In this document: positions 1 to 7,391 of the stretch, one piece after another
How positions within the stretch are numbered: position 1 is the stretch's first letter
Layout of the letters: every line of letters begins with the position of its first letter
Source: AG25 sp035517615
GTDB taxonomy: Bacteria > Gemmatimonadota > Gemmatimonadetes > Gemmatimonadales > GWC2-71-9
Reading direction: 5' to 3'
Assembly: GCA_035517615.1 (NCBI GenBank)
Contig: DATIYM010000050.1
Coordinates: 1-64,000, forward strand
DNA length: 64,000 bases
Made by a program: the position numbers and the translations under genes
The notes under the pieces: model-generated
Told to the model about the DNA's origin: nothing
The model's input: only the letters and a program-made list of their open reading frames with translations
The model's database searches: none

Positions 1-1118
1 TTCACCAGCGGTACGAGCCCGCCGATCGGCGTATAGGAGTCGTGCATCGAATTGACGCAGCCGCAGGATGCATCGGTCGTCATCGTCTCGTACAGAGAGG
101 AATTCGCCAGTCCGAAACGGACTTCCTTTCCTTCCATGTTGCCGCCGGGATTCGTCGCGGAAGCGACGATGTCCACTCCGCGTGCCGCGTGGATGGGATT
201 GCCCCGCGCTTCCGCCCAATACGACGTCGACACGCCGCCGATGAACAGCACGTACATCGCGGCCCAGATGGCCCAGCCGTGCTTCTGGTTCTTGGCCATG
301 CGGCCGAAGGTGTACGTCAGCCCGGCCGCAACCGCGAAGATCGCGAGCATCTGCCAGAAGTTCGACCACGGCGTGGGATTCTCGAACGGGTGCGCGGAGT
401 TGGCATTGAAGAACCCGCCGCCGTTCGTGCCCAACTGCTTGATCGCTTCCTGGCTCGCCACCGGGCCCATCGCCAGAACCTGTTTCGCACCCTCGAGGGT
501 CGTCGCGGTGACGTAGTGCGCGAAGTTCTGGATCGCGCCCTGCTGCACGAAGAACAGCGCCAGAACGGCGGAAAACGGCAGAAACAGATACAGCGTGCCG
601 CGCACCAGGTCCGCCCAGAAATTGCCGATGCGGCCACCGGCCTCCTTGCGCACGATTCCCCGGATGAACGCCACGGCGACCGCCACGCCGGCCGCGGCCG
701 ACATGAAGTTGTGGAACGCGAGCTGGGTCATCTGCGAGAAGTACGACATGGTCGTCTCGCCCGAGTATGACTGCCAGTTCGTGTTCGTGGTGAACGAGGC
801 GGCGGTCTCGAACGCCTGGCGGTCCGGAACGGCCGCCATGTGCTGCGGATTGAGCGGCAGGAGGTGCTGGAGCCGCAGCACGACGTAGGTCAGGAGCATC
901 GAGGCGAGACTGAATATCAGCATCGAGGCGGTGTAGGCGGTCCAGTGCTGGTCTTCGTCGGGGTTCACGCCGGCCAGCCGGTACAACAGCCGCTCGACCG
1001 GCCGCAGCCAGGTGAGCGAGCCCTCGTACACCTTCATCATGTACACACCCAGCGGCTTGGTGATGAGCAGCAGGGCCACGGAATAGAACGCGATTTGCAG
1101 CCAGCCGTTCAGGGTCAT
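1..1118 (-). CDS. kdpA: Potassium-transporting ATPase subunit KdpA, 3' end cut by window edge
   Basis: This is the K+-channel-like translocating subunit of the KdpFABC P-type ATPase, an inner-membrane high-affinity potassium pump. The first 372 residues are visible, of the roughly 550-590 usual in the family. Selectivity-filter loops are recognisable: TNTNWQSYSGE near residue 108, GTNGGGFFNANSAHPFENP near 230, and a third loop CGCVNSMHDSYTP near the cut end. The ATG at 1118 follows the kdpF stop by one base, so the genes are co-transcribed; kdpB should lie beyond the window. No frameshift is seen. The identity is secure from the pore loops. Confidence 0.97.
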   Translation of the reverse strand, partial: MTLNGWLQIAFYSVALLLITKPLGVYMMKVYEGSLTWLRPVERLLYRLAGVNPDEDQHWTAYTASMLIFSLASMLLTYVVLRLQHLLPLNPQHMAAVPDRQAFETAASFTTNTNWQSYSGETTMSYFSQMTQLAFHNFMSAAAGVAVAVAFIRGIVRKEAGGRIGNFWADLVRGTLYLFLPFSAVLALFFVQQGAIQNFAHYVTATTLEGAKQVLAMGPVASQEAIKQLGTNGGGFFNANSAHPFENPTPWSNFWQMLAIFAVAAGLTYTFGRMAKNQKHGWAIWAAMYVLFIGGVSTSYWAEARGNPIHAARGVDIVASATNPGGNMEGKEVRFGLANSSLYETMTTDASCGCVNSMHDSYTPIGGLVPLV

Positions 1119-1119
1119 A

Positions 1120-1209
1120 TCAGAACTTCTCCGGTCGAACCAGCGTGTACAGGAGATAGAACAGGATCGCGACCGACACGAGGCCGCCGAGAATCGTATC
1201 GAGGATCAT
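1120..1209 (-). CDS. kdpF: KdpF, 29-aa stabilising subunit of the Kdp pump
   Basis: This single-span miniprotein has 29 residues: MILDTILGGLVSVAILFYLL, then YTLVRPEKF. That matches the KdpF pattern, one hydrophobic helix followed by a short polar tail with VRPE/KF. KdpF lies along KdpA and stabilises the KdpABC complex. It starts in the TGATG junction with the upstream 37-aa gene and ends one base before kdpA. Its position, size and tail make the call strong despite its length. Confidence 0.93.
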   Translation of the reverse strand: MILDTILGGLVSVAILFYLLYTLVRPEKF

Positions 1210-1322
1210 CAGGAGCGCTCGTTTGCCGATTGCCGCTTGCCGAGCGAATCACAGCCGCGGACGTACGCGAGCATCAGCGCGAAGAAGACGAACGAGAGCG
1301 CCACGTAGGCGAGGTCAAGCAT
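1209..1322 (-). CDS. 37-aa single-span membrane miniprotein of the kdp operon
   Basis: The product begins MLDLAYVALSFVFFALMLAY and continues VRGCDSLGKRQSANERS: one N-terminal transmembrane helix followed by a YVRGCD motif and a charged tail. Its stop overlaps the kdpF start (TGATG) and its start overlaps the end of the 156-aa gene, so it is translationally embedded in the operon. Short proteins with an xYVRGCxxL motif upstream of kdpF/kdpA are, to my knowledge, recurrent but unnamed. A role as a Kdp accessory subunit is only an inference from position. Confidence 0.75.
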   Translation of the reverse strand: MLDLAYVALSFVFFALMLAYVRGCDSLGKRQSANERS

Positions 1323-1785
1323 GCGTCACCTCGAGAGGAGTTGGTGCAATCTGCCGCACCACGTCGTGAGATTTCCTTGAAGAACGCTGGAGCTTTTCCT
1401 GCATGTCGAGCCAGCTCTCCGCGAACTCCCGGAATGCCGCTTCCTTCCGGTCCCACAGCCGCACGAGCCGTTTGGTCGCATACTCGTCCAAGCCGATGAA
1501 CGGCTCCGAGCGCCAGCCACGAGTCAGGCCGGGGCGCAGTCCGAACGGCCGGCCTCCGGTCGCATAGGCGACAAAGCAGTCGTTCCAAGCATGCCCCTGC
1601 GCGCGCAATCCGCGCCGGACACGCATGGCGCCGAGGCGCTCGAACGCGGCCGCCAACTGAGTCTCTTCCATCTCGGTCAGCATGGAGTTCGCGTCGGCAC
1701 GCCGGGCGAGGTATCTGCCCAGTGGCCGCACCACGAACCACACTCCAAGCACCCATCCCAGCATTGCGACCCAGTTCATGACCAT
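1315..1785 (-). CDS. Hypothetical membrane-anchored protein, first gene of the kdp operon
   Basis: A 156-aa protein with one N-terminal hydrophobic helix (about residues 3-20, NWVAMLGWVLGVWFVV) and then a soluble Arg-rich, Glu-rich domain. I recognise no family. Its last codons overlap the start of the 37-aa kdp miniprotein, which puts it at the head of the kdp transcription unit. An overlapping 160-aa reading frame (1274-1756) was rejected because it lacks the membrane helix and would run across the miniprotein. The start is ATG 1785 or the second Met two codons later. A function in potassium homeostasis is inferred from the operon only. Confidence 0.6.
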   Translation of the reverse strand: MVMNWVAMLGWVLGVWFVVRPLGRYLARRADANSMLTEMEETQLAAAFERLGAMRVRRGLRAQGHAWNDCFVAYATGGRPFGLRPGLTRGWRSEPFIGLDEYATKRLVRLWDRKEAAFREFAESWLDMQEKLQRSSRKSHDVVRQIAPTPLEVTHA

Positions 1786-1880
1786 ATCCTGCAGTAGACT
1801 GGGAGGACAGTAGTAGCGGCGAGGTCAGGACAGGCTCAAAGCTTGAGTGTGGGCATCAAGATTGTGTAAGAAAAACGAAA

Positions 1881-1886
1881 TAGATT
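1881..1886 (+). promoter_or_regulatory. Putative minus-10 (TAGATT) for leaderless polX
   Basis: TAGATT ends 8 nt before the polX ATG. There is no Shine-Dalgarno sequence between them. The same hexamer and spacing recur at tig, clpP and the rhomboid gene in this window, which supports a minus-10 element giving a transcript that starts at or near the A of the start codon. No convincing minus-35 is seen. Confidence 0.5.
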
Positions 1887-1894
1887 AGAGCCGC

Positions 1895-3667
1895 ATGCCC
1901 CGTCTCGCTGCTTCAGTCCAGAACTCCGAAGTCGCCCGCCTCTTCGACGAAGTAGGGGACCTGCTCGAAATTCTCGGCGAGAACCCGTTCCGGATTCGGG
2001 CATACCGTAACGCTGCCCGCACCGTCCGCGACTTTCCCGAAGGCATCGCCGAAGTCGTGCGTCGCGGTGAGCGCGACCTGACAGAGCTGCCCTCCATCGG
2101 CGCCGACATGGCCGAGAAAATTCGGACCATCGTCACGACCGGCGAGCTGCCGCTGCACAAGGAGCTGTGCGCCAAGGTCCCGCCCGGGCTGCTTGGCCTG
2201 CTGCGCATCCCGGGACTTGGGCCCAAACGCGTGAAGCTGCTGCACTCGAAACTCAAGATCACGTCCGCGGCCGATCTCCAGAAAGCACTCGACGGCGGGC
2301 GCGTGGCCAAGCTCAAGGGATTCGGACCCAAGACCGAGCAGCAGATGCGGGCCGCGCTGGGGCAGAAAGCGACCGAAACCGGACCGCGCCGGCTGCTGCT
2401 GTTCGAGGCTGAGGAGCAGGCAGGCGCGCTGGTAAAATGGCTCGAAACGGGCGGCGGCTACGAAACGCTGACCGTCGCCGGCAGCTACCGGCGCCGGCGG
2501 GAAACCATCGGCGATCTCGATTTGCTCGTCACGAGCGATGATCCTGGAAAAGTGATCGAGCGCTTCACGAGTTATAGCGGCGCGGCCAAGGTGATCTCCA
2601 AAGGCAAGATCGCTGCCGCCCTCGAGCTCCCGAGCGGCCTGCGGGCGGACTTGCGAGCGCTCGAGCCCGAGGCGTACGGCGCCGGACTGCTCTACTTCAC
2701 CGGCTCGAAGGCGCACAACATCGAGCTGCGGCAAATCGCGCAGGCGCGCGATCTCAAGCTCAACGAGTACGGATTGTTCAAGGGGTCAAAACGGGTGGCG
2801 GGCCGGACCGAGGCCGAGATCTACGAGTATCTCGGCCTCGACTTCATCCCTCCCGAGCTGCGCGAGGCGCGGGGCGAGATCGCGCTGGCGCGCGAGCACC
2901 GCCTCCCCACGCTCGTCGAGTTGGCGGAGATCAAAGGCGACCTCCAGATGCACACCACTGCCACGGACGGCCGCGCGACGCTCGAGGAGATGGCCGCAGC
3001 CGCCCGCAAACTGGGCTACGAGTACATCGCGATCACGGACCACTCGAAGCGCGTGAGCATGGCGCTTGGCCAGGACCCCGCGCGGCTGCGCGAGCAGTGG
3101 GCCGCGATCGATGCGATGAACGCCCGCGCCAAGGGCTTCACCATTCTCAAAAGCGTGGAGATGGATATTCTCGAAAACGGCAAGCTCGACCTGCCGGACG
3201 ACGTGCTCGCCGAGGCCGACTACGTCCTCGCCACCATTCACTATGGCCTGAACCAGTCGTCCGAGCAGCTCACGCGCCGCCTGCTCGGCGCCATTCGCCA
3301 TCCGTTCGTCGATGCGATCGGCCACCCCACGGGGCGGCGCCTCGGCAGGCGTGCACGGGAGTCCTCCGCGGTGGATTTCGAGACGGTTGTGCGCGCGGCG
3401 GTCGAGTGCAATTGCTTGCTCGAGATCGACGGACATCCGGAGCGCATGGATCTTCCCGACACCTTGGCCGCCGCCGCGAAGCGCGCCGGCGCTCGCTTCG
3501 TGCTGTCAACCGACAGTCACGCGGTCAACAACCTGCCGTTCATGCGGTATGCGGTGGACGTGGCGCGGAGAGCCGGACTGGAAGCCGGGGACATTCTGAA
3601 CACGCGATCGCTGGCGGAGTTCAGGCGAGGATTGAAGCGGGCGCGAAGAGGCGGTAGCAAGCGATAG
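1895..3667 (+). CDS. polX: Family X DNA polymerase with PHP domain (PolX)
   Basis: A 590-aa bacterial PolX, a DNA repair polymerase with a linked PHP metal-dependent exonuclease. In order: helix-hairpin-helix repeats near 60-145 (LPSIGADMAEKI, IPGLGPKRV, LKGFGPKTE), the family X palm with GSYRRR and the Asp pair GDLDLL near residue 195-210, then from about 345 a PHP domain with the metal motifs QMHTTATDG, ITDHS, EMDI, GHPTGR and STDSHA all present. The length fits the family (about 570-590). It is monocistronic and converges on rnhB; ATG 1895 is chosen because the conserved N-terminal EVARLFDEV..LLEI segment begins just after it. Confidence 0.95.
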   Translation: MPRLAASVQNSEVARLFDEVGDLLEILGENPFRIRAYRNAARTVRDFPEGIAEVVRRGERDLTELPSIGADMAEKIRTIVTTGELPLHKELCAKVPPGLLGLLRIPGLGPKRVKLLHSKLKITSAADLQKALDGGRVAKLKGFGPKTEQQMRAALGQKATETGPRRLLLFEAEEQAGALVKWLETGGGYETLTVAGSYRRRRETIGDLDLLVTSDDPGKVIERFTSYSGAAKVISKGKIAAALELPSGLRADLRALEPEAYGAGLLYFTGSKAHNIELRQIAQARDLKLNEYGLFKGSKRVAGRTEAEIYEYLGLDFIPPELREARGEIALAREHRLPTLVELAEIKGDLQMHTTATDGRATLEEMAAAARKLGYEYIAITDHSKRVSMALGQDPARLREQWAAIDAMNARAKGFTILKSVEMDILENGKLDLPDDVLAEADYVLATIHYGLNQSSEQLTRRLLGAIRHPFVDAIGHPTGRRLGRRARESSAVDFETVVRAAVECNCLLEIDGHPERMDLPDTLAAAAKRAGARFVLSTDSHAVNNLPFMRYAVDVARRAGLEAGDILNTRSLAEFRRGLKRARRGGSKR

Positions 3668-3693
3668 TTGGCGGTAGGCTCACCGACCGCTCG

Positions 3694-4365
3694 CTATCCC
3701 CCGTTACCGCCCGCGACCGCCCTCGCGATCCCCTCCAGTTCCAGCTGCACGACTGGCGCAAAGCTCTTTCTATGGTGCGCCGTGAATCCCAGCGTCGTCA
3801 GGGCGGCCAGGTGCTCGGGCGTGCCGTAGCCCTTGTTGTTCGCCCAATCGTAGGCGGGATAGCGCGGGGCCAGGCGGCTCATGAGGCGGTCGCGAATGGT
3901 CTTGGCGATCACCGATGCCGCGGCAATCGAATGGCACAGCGCATCGCCATCGATGATGGCAACGTGCGCGCGGCCCAGCTCGGGACACTCCACCCCGTCG
4001 ACGAAGACGTGCTGCGGTACGACGCGCAGCCGCTCGAGTGCCCGCCGCATTGCGAGAATGCTGGCGCGGCGAATGTTGTAGCGATCGATCTCGCGCACGC
4101 TGGCCGCTCCCACGCCCACCGCGAGCGCGCGCGCGCGGACCTCGAGCGCGAGCCGCTGCCGCGCGCGGGCGGGCAGCATCTTCGAATCCCTGAGCCCCCG
4201 GATCGGCTTGCAAAAGGGGGGAAACACAACGGCCGCGGCGACCACTGGACCCGCCAGTGGACCGCGGCCTGCTTCATCGACTCCGGCGACGAGCACTTCC
4301 CCTGATTCCGCCGCCAGCCAGAGCGCGCGTTCGCGCTCGAGCGTGGGGCGGGGACCGGCTCTCAC
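3694..4365 (-). CDS. rnhB: Ribonuclease HII
   Basis: RNase HII removes RNA from RNA/DNA hybrids and single ribonucleotides from DNA. The product is 223 aa. The catalytic signature GVDEAGRGPLAGPV lies near residue 25, with the further acidic sites VDG and IDGDAL and the ASVIAKTIRD motif. A GTG start at 4365 is chosen because it overlaps the rplS stop (GTGA); an ATG much further upstream would run through rplS. This is the last gene of the ffh-rpsP-rimM-trmD-rplS-rnhB unit, an arrangement common in many phyla. It converges on polX with only 26 bp between stops. Confidence 0.95.
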   Translation of the reverse strand: MRAGPRPTLERERALWLAAESGEVLVAGVDEAGRGPLAGPVVAAAVVFPPFCKPIRGLRDSKMLPARARQRLALEVRARALAVGVGAASVREIDRYNIRRASILAMRRALERLRVVPQHVFVDGVECPELGRAHVAIIDGDALCHSIAAASVIAKTIRDRLMSRLAPRYPAYDWANNKGYGTPEHLAALTTLGFTAHHRKSFAPVVQLELEGIARAVAGGNGG

Positions 4366-4778
4366 GCCTCTTGAGACGCCGTTTCTCGGGCGTCGGTTAC
4401 CGCGCCCGCTCCCGCCGGAACTCCCGCTCCTCCCGCACCACGCTTCTCGCGGATCCGGGCGGCCTTCCCGGCGAGCCGCCGCAGGAAATAGAGCTTCGCC
4501 CGGCGCACTCGTCCCTTCCGGACGAGATCGATGGTGGCGATCGACGGCGCGTGCAGCGGGAAGATTCGCTCCACGCCTACGCCCGCCGAAATTTTGCGAA
4601 CGGTAAAGGTCTCGTTGATGCCGCCGCCGCGACGCGCGATGCATACGCCCTCGAACGCCTGCAGCCGCTCCTTTTCACCCTCGCGAACGCGTACCATCAC
4701 GCGAACCGTATCACCGGGGTCGAACGCGGGAATGTTGGTCTTCAGTCCTTCCCGTTCGACTGCTCGTAACCGCTGCAT
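4362..4778 (-). CDS. rplS: 50S ribosomal protein L19 with Ala/Gly-rich C-terminal tail
   Basis: L19 sits at the 30S-50S interface. The 138-aa product has the core features FDPGDTVRVMVRVREG, FEGVCIARRGGG and VERIFPLHAPSI, then VRRAKLYFLRRLAGKAARI. After about residue 112 it has an extra 25-residue Ala/Gly-rich tail (GAGGAGVPAGAG...) compared with the usual 115-120 aa. It lies 16 nt downstream of trmD and its stop overlaps the rnhB start. The core is unambiguous. Confidence 0.97.
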   Translation of the reverse strand: MQRLRAVEREGLKTNIPAFDPGDTVRVMVRVREGEKERLQAFEGVCIARRGGGINETFTVRKISAGVGVERIFPLHAPSIATIDLVRKGRVRRAKLYFLRRLAGKAARIREKRGAGGAGVPAGAGAVTDARETASQEA

Positions 4779-4794
4779 ACGCTCTCCTCGTCGT

Positions 4795-5490
4795 TCAATC
4801 CCACGGGCCGTCTTCGCCGTGCTGCGCCCACAGATCGGGACGCCGTTCGCGGGTCAGGCGCTGTGCCGCCTCCGCCCGCCACGCCGCAATCTTCTCGTGA
4901 TCGCCACTCAACAATACCGCGGGCACTTCCAGGCCGCGATAGCTCGGCGGCCGAGTGTAACTGGGCGGCGCGAGCAAACCTTCATAATGTGAATCGCCCG
5001 ACGCGGATTCGTGATCCCCCAGGGCGCCGGGGAGCAGCCGCACCACCGCGTCGATGACGCACAGGGCCGCCGGCTCGCCGCCCGAAAGCACGAAGTCGCC
5101 GATCGAAATCTCTTCCGCACCCAATCCATCGGCGACGCGCTGATCGACGTCCTTGTAATGGCCGCACAGCAGCGTCAACTCCCTGCCCACCGAGAGCCGT
5201 ACCGCATCTTCATGCGCGAAGCGACGGCCTCGCGCCGAAAGCAGCACGATCGGTGGGCCGACGCGCAGGTCTTCGACCGCTTCGAAGAACGGCTCGGGTT
5301 TGAGCACCATCCCGGCGCCGCCGCCATAGGGATAGTCGTCCACCGTCTGATGTTTGTCGTGCGTGTAATCCCGGAGCTGCACGACACGATACCGCACGAG
5401 ACCGTGCGCGGCCGCCCGGCCCATGATGCTCGCGGCGAGCGGTGCTGCGAACATCTCCGGAAATAGCGTCACGACGTTAACCGTCAGCAT
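4795..5490 (-). CDS. trmD: tRNA (guanine-N1)-methyltransferase TrmD
   Basis: TrmD makes m1G37 in tRNAs and prevents frameshifting; it is a SPOUT knot enzyme using SAM. The 231-aa product has the N-terminal MLTVNVVTLFPEMF, DYPYGGGAGMV, CGHYKDVDQRV, the knot motif GDFVLSGGEPAAL, and SHYEGLLAPPSYTRP. The start ATG 5490 is fixed by homology and lies inside the 3' end of rimM (14-nt overlap), so the two are translationally coupled. The length is slightly below the E. coli form (255), which is normal for the family. Confidence 0.97.
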   Translation of the reverse strand: MLTVNVVTLFPEMFAAPLAASIMGRAAAHGLVRYRVVQLRDYTHDKHQTVDDYPYGGGAGMVLKPEPFFEAVEDLRVGPPIVLLSARGRRFAHEDAVRLSVGRELTLLCGHYKDVDQRVADGLGAEEISIGDFVLSGGEPAALCVIDAVVRLLPGALGDHESASGDSHYEGLLAPPSYTRPPSYRGLEVPAVLLSGDHEKIAAWRAEAAQRLTRERRPDLWAQHGEDGPWD

Positions 5491-5746
5491 CGGGCTCTTC
5501 GATCGCGACGAACTGATCGCGCCACGGCTCCACGACTGTGCGGCTTGTGATCCCCGCAAACCCGAGCAGCCATTGCCGGTGATAGGACCGCCGCCGCGCC
5601 ACAACCAGGGGTCCCGCGAGCACCCGCCGGTCGGCATCCACGATCAAGAGCTGGGCGCGGGGAACGAAAACCGCGCCGGCATTCTCGACGAGGGGAATGA
5701 CCGCCACCTCGCCCTGCTCCCCGTGCGGCTTCTTGAGCCGCCCGAC
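5477..5746 (-). CDS. rimM: Short RimM-like 16S rRNA processing factor (N-terminal domain only, unclear start)
   Basis: RimM assists 30S maturation by binding S19. Between rpsP and trmD this frame reads VGRLKKPHGEQGEVAVIPL, the classical RimM N-terminal motif, and ends in LLGFAGITSRTVVEPWRDQ plus a short acidic tail. That is about 89 aa, only the first beta-barrel; the C-terminal PRC-barrel present in about 165-180-aa RimM proteins is missing because the stop falls just inside trmD. No ATG, GTG or TTG precedes the motif in frame: the first is GTG 5707, which would delete the conserved KPHG loop. Start shown at the first codon after the rpsP stop overlap; a non-standard start (GTC, GTA or ACG) or re-initiation is possible. 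Confidence 0.7.
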   Translation of the reverse strand, partial: VGRLKKPHGEQGEVAVIPLVENAGAVFVPRAQLLIVDADRRVLAGPLVVARRRSYHRQWLLGFAGITSRTVVEPWRDQFVAIEEPDADG

Positions 5747-6003
5747 TACGCGGGTCGTTTGCCGAGCACTCCCGCTTTCTTGAGCAGCGATCGCACCGTG
5801 TCGGACGGCAGGGCACCCTTCGCGAGCCAGCCGTGCACCGCTGCCGCGTCGACCTTGATCACGGCGGGATTGGCGCGCGGATTGTAGTGACCCACCGTGG
5901 CCACGAAGCGGCCGTCGCGCGGCGATTCCTGGTCCGCCACGACGATGCGGAAGTATCCCTGCCCCTTGCGTCCCACGCGCCGCAGCCTGATCCGAGTTGC
6001 CAT
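5746..6003 (-). CDS. rpsP: 30S ribosomal protein S16
   Basis: An 85-aa S16 with the family opening MATRIRLRRVGRKGQGYFRIVV split here as MATRIRLRR and YFRIVVADQ, then GRFVATVGHYNPR and the C-terminal WLAKGALPSDTVRSLLKKAG. The size and order are standard. It is 5 nt downstream of ffh and its TAG stop overlaps the region where rimM must begin. A housekeeping ribosomal gene. Confidence 0.97.
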   Translation of the reverse strand: MATRIRLRRVGRKGQGYFRIVVADQESPRDGRFVATVGHYNPRANPAVIKVDAAAVHGWLAKGALPSDTVRSLLKKAGVLGKRPA

Positions 6004-6008
6004 GAGCC

Positions 6009-7340
6009 TTACACCCTGTGTATGAGCTTGCGCATCTGCTGGAACTGCTCCAGCAGTCGGTTCACTTCCTGCACGGGCCGTCCCGCGCCCTTCGCGATCC
6101 GGAGCCGCCGCGACCCGTTGAGAATCTTCGGATCGGCGCGCTCCGCCGGCGTCATCGAAAGCACGATCGCCTCGACGTGCTTGAGCCGTTTGTCGTCGAG
6201 CGAGACGCCGTTCAACATTTTGGCGTTCACGCCCGGCAACAGCCCCACGATCTGCTTGAGCGGCCCCATCGACTGCATCTGCTTCAACGCGACCAGAAAG
6301 TCCGAGAGATCCATTCCCTTCTTGGATCGCGCTTTCTGCTCGAGCTTCTTGGCCTGCTCGGCGTCGATCGTCGCCGCGGCCTTTTCGACCAGGGCGACCA
6401 CGTCACCCTGACCGAGAATCCGTCCGGCCATTCGCACCGGATCGAGCGGCTCGAGCGCATCGGGCTTTTCACCGGTGCCGATGTACTTGATCGGCAGCCC
6501 CGTCACGCCGTGAATCGAGAGCGCCGCCCCGCCCCGCGCATCACCGTCCAGCTTGGTCAGGATCACGCCGGTCAGACCGACGCCGTCGTTGAACCCTCGC
6601 GCCAGCCGCACGGCATCCTGGCCCGTCATCCCGTCCGCGATGAGCAGCACCTCGCGCGGATTCATGGCCTGCTTGAGCGCGGTGAGTTCGTCCATCATCT
6701 CGGCGTCGACCTGCGTACGACCGGCCGTATCCACGATGACCGTCCGGCAGCGAGCGCGCTCCGCCTCGCGTGCCGCATCCTTTACCAGATCGAGGACCCG
6801 TTTCCCGGCTGCCGCTTCCGCCTTCCCGAACACGGGGACCTGGACCTGTTTCCCGAGCAGATCGAGTTGCTCTCCCGCCGCCGGCCGGTACGGGTCGGCC
6901 GCAATCAGCCCCGGCGCCTTCTGCTCATTCTTCAAACGGCGAGCGAGCTTGGCCGCGGTCGTGGTCTTTCCCGAGCCCTGCAGCCCGACCAGCAGAATCA
7001 CCGTCTGGCCCACCGGCGCGAACTCGAGGGGCACCGCCCGGCGGATTCCGACCCCCGCCGCGATGTCCTCGTCGGTAGCGCCCAACATGCGCGCGATCTC
7101 ATCGCGCACGAGCTTGGCCACCTGCTGCCCGGGCTTAACCGACCCCAGCTGCAGCGCTCCCACCGCTTGCTCGCGCACCCGCTCCACGAAGCCCGCGGTG
7201 ACCTCGAAGCTCACATCGGCTTCGAGCAGGTAGCGCCGGATTTCCCGGAGTGCTTCGCTGACGTCATCAGCCGAGAGAACGCCGCGTCCGGTAAGCCGCT
7301 TGAGGACGGCGCCGATCTGCTCGGAAAGGCCCGCAAACAT
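6009..7340 (-). CDS. ffh: Signal recognition particle protein Ffh (SRP54)
   Basis: Ffh is the GTPase that binds signal peptides and 4.5S RNA and delivers ribosomes to FtsY. The 443-aa protein has the N domain (res 1-90), the NG GTPase with GLQGSGKTTTAAKLA near 110, DTAGRTQVD near 190, TKLDGDARGG near 250, and a Met-containing M domain ending MRKLIHRV. The length is typical. It is the first gene of the unit with rpsP, rimM, trmD, rplS and rnhB. A TAGCTT hexamer 9 nt upstream is a candidate minus-10 for a leaderless start. Confidence 0.97.
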   Translation of the reverse strand: MFAGLSEQIGAVLKRLTGRGVLSADDVSEALREIRRYLLEADVSFEVTAGFVERVREQAVGALQLGSVKPGQQVAKLVRDEIARMLGATDEDIAAGVGIRRAVPLEFAPVGQTVILLVGLQGSGKTTTAAKLARRLKNEQKAPGLIAADPYRPAAGEQLDLLGKQVQVPVFGKAEAAAGKRVLDLVKDAAREAERARCRTVIVDTAGRTQVDAEMMDELTALKQAMNPREVLLIADGMTGQDAVRLARGFNDGVGLTGVILTKLDGDARGGAALSIHGVTGLPIKYIGTGEKPDALEPLDPVRMAGRILGQGDVVALVEKAAATIDAEQAKKLEQKARSKKGMDLSDFLVALKQMQSMGPLKQIVGLLPGVNAKMLNGVSLDDKRLKHVEAIVLSMTPAERADPKILNGSRRLRIAKGAGRPVQEVNRLLEQFQQMRKLIHRV

Positions 7341-7349
7341 AAGCCTTGC

Positions 7350-7355
7350 AAGCTA
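7350..7355 (-). promoter_or_regulatory. Putative minus-10 (TAGCTT) for ffh
   Basis: On the minus strand TAGCTT ends 9 nt before the ffh ATG. It matches the TANNTT pattern found 7-8 nt before polX, tig, clpP, rhomboid and pstC. The support is the pattern only. Confidence 0.4.
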
Positions 7356-7391
7356 CTAGGGCGGGTATTGGTGGTAAAGGGCGGTCGAGCG

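Noticed and set aside
1835..1847. Small inverted repeat CTCAA-AGC-TTGAG between kdp and polX
   Set aside because: Five-bp arms in a 109-bp region are easily random; no second copy seen.
3670..3711. GGCGGTA / TACCGCC hairpin between polX and rnhB as a terminator
   Set aside because: Seven-bp stem with a loop of about 28 nt and no T-run; too weak to call.
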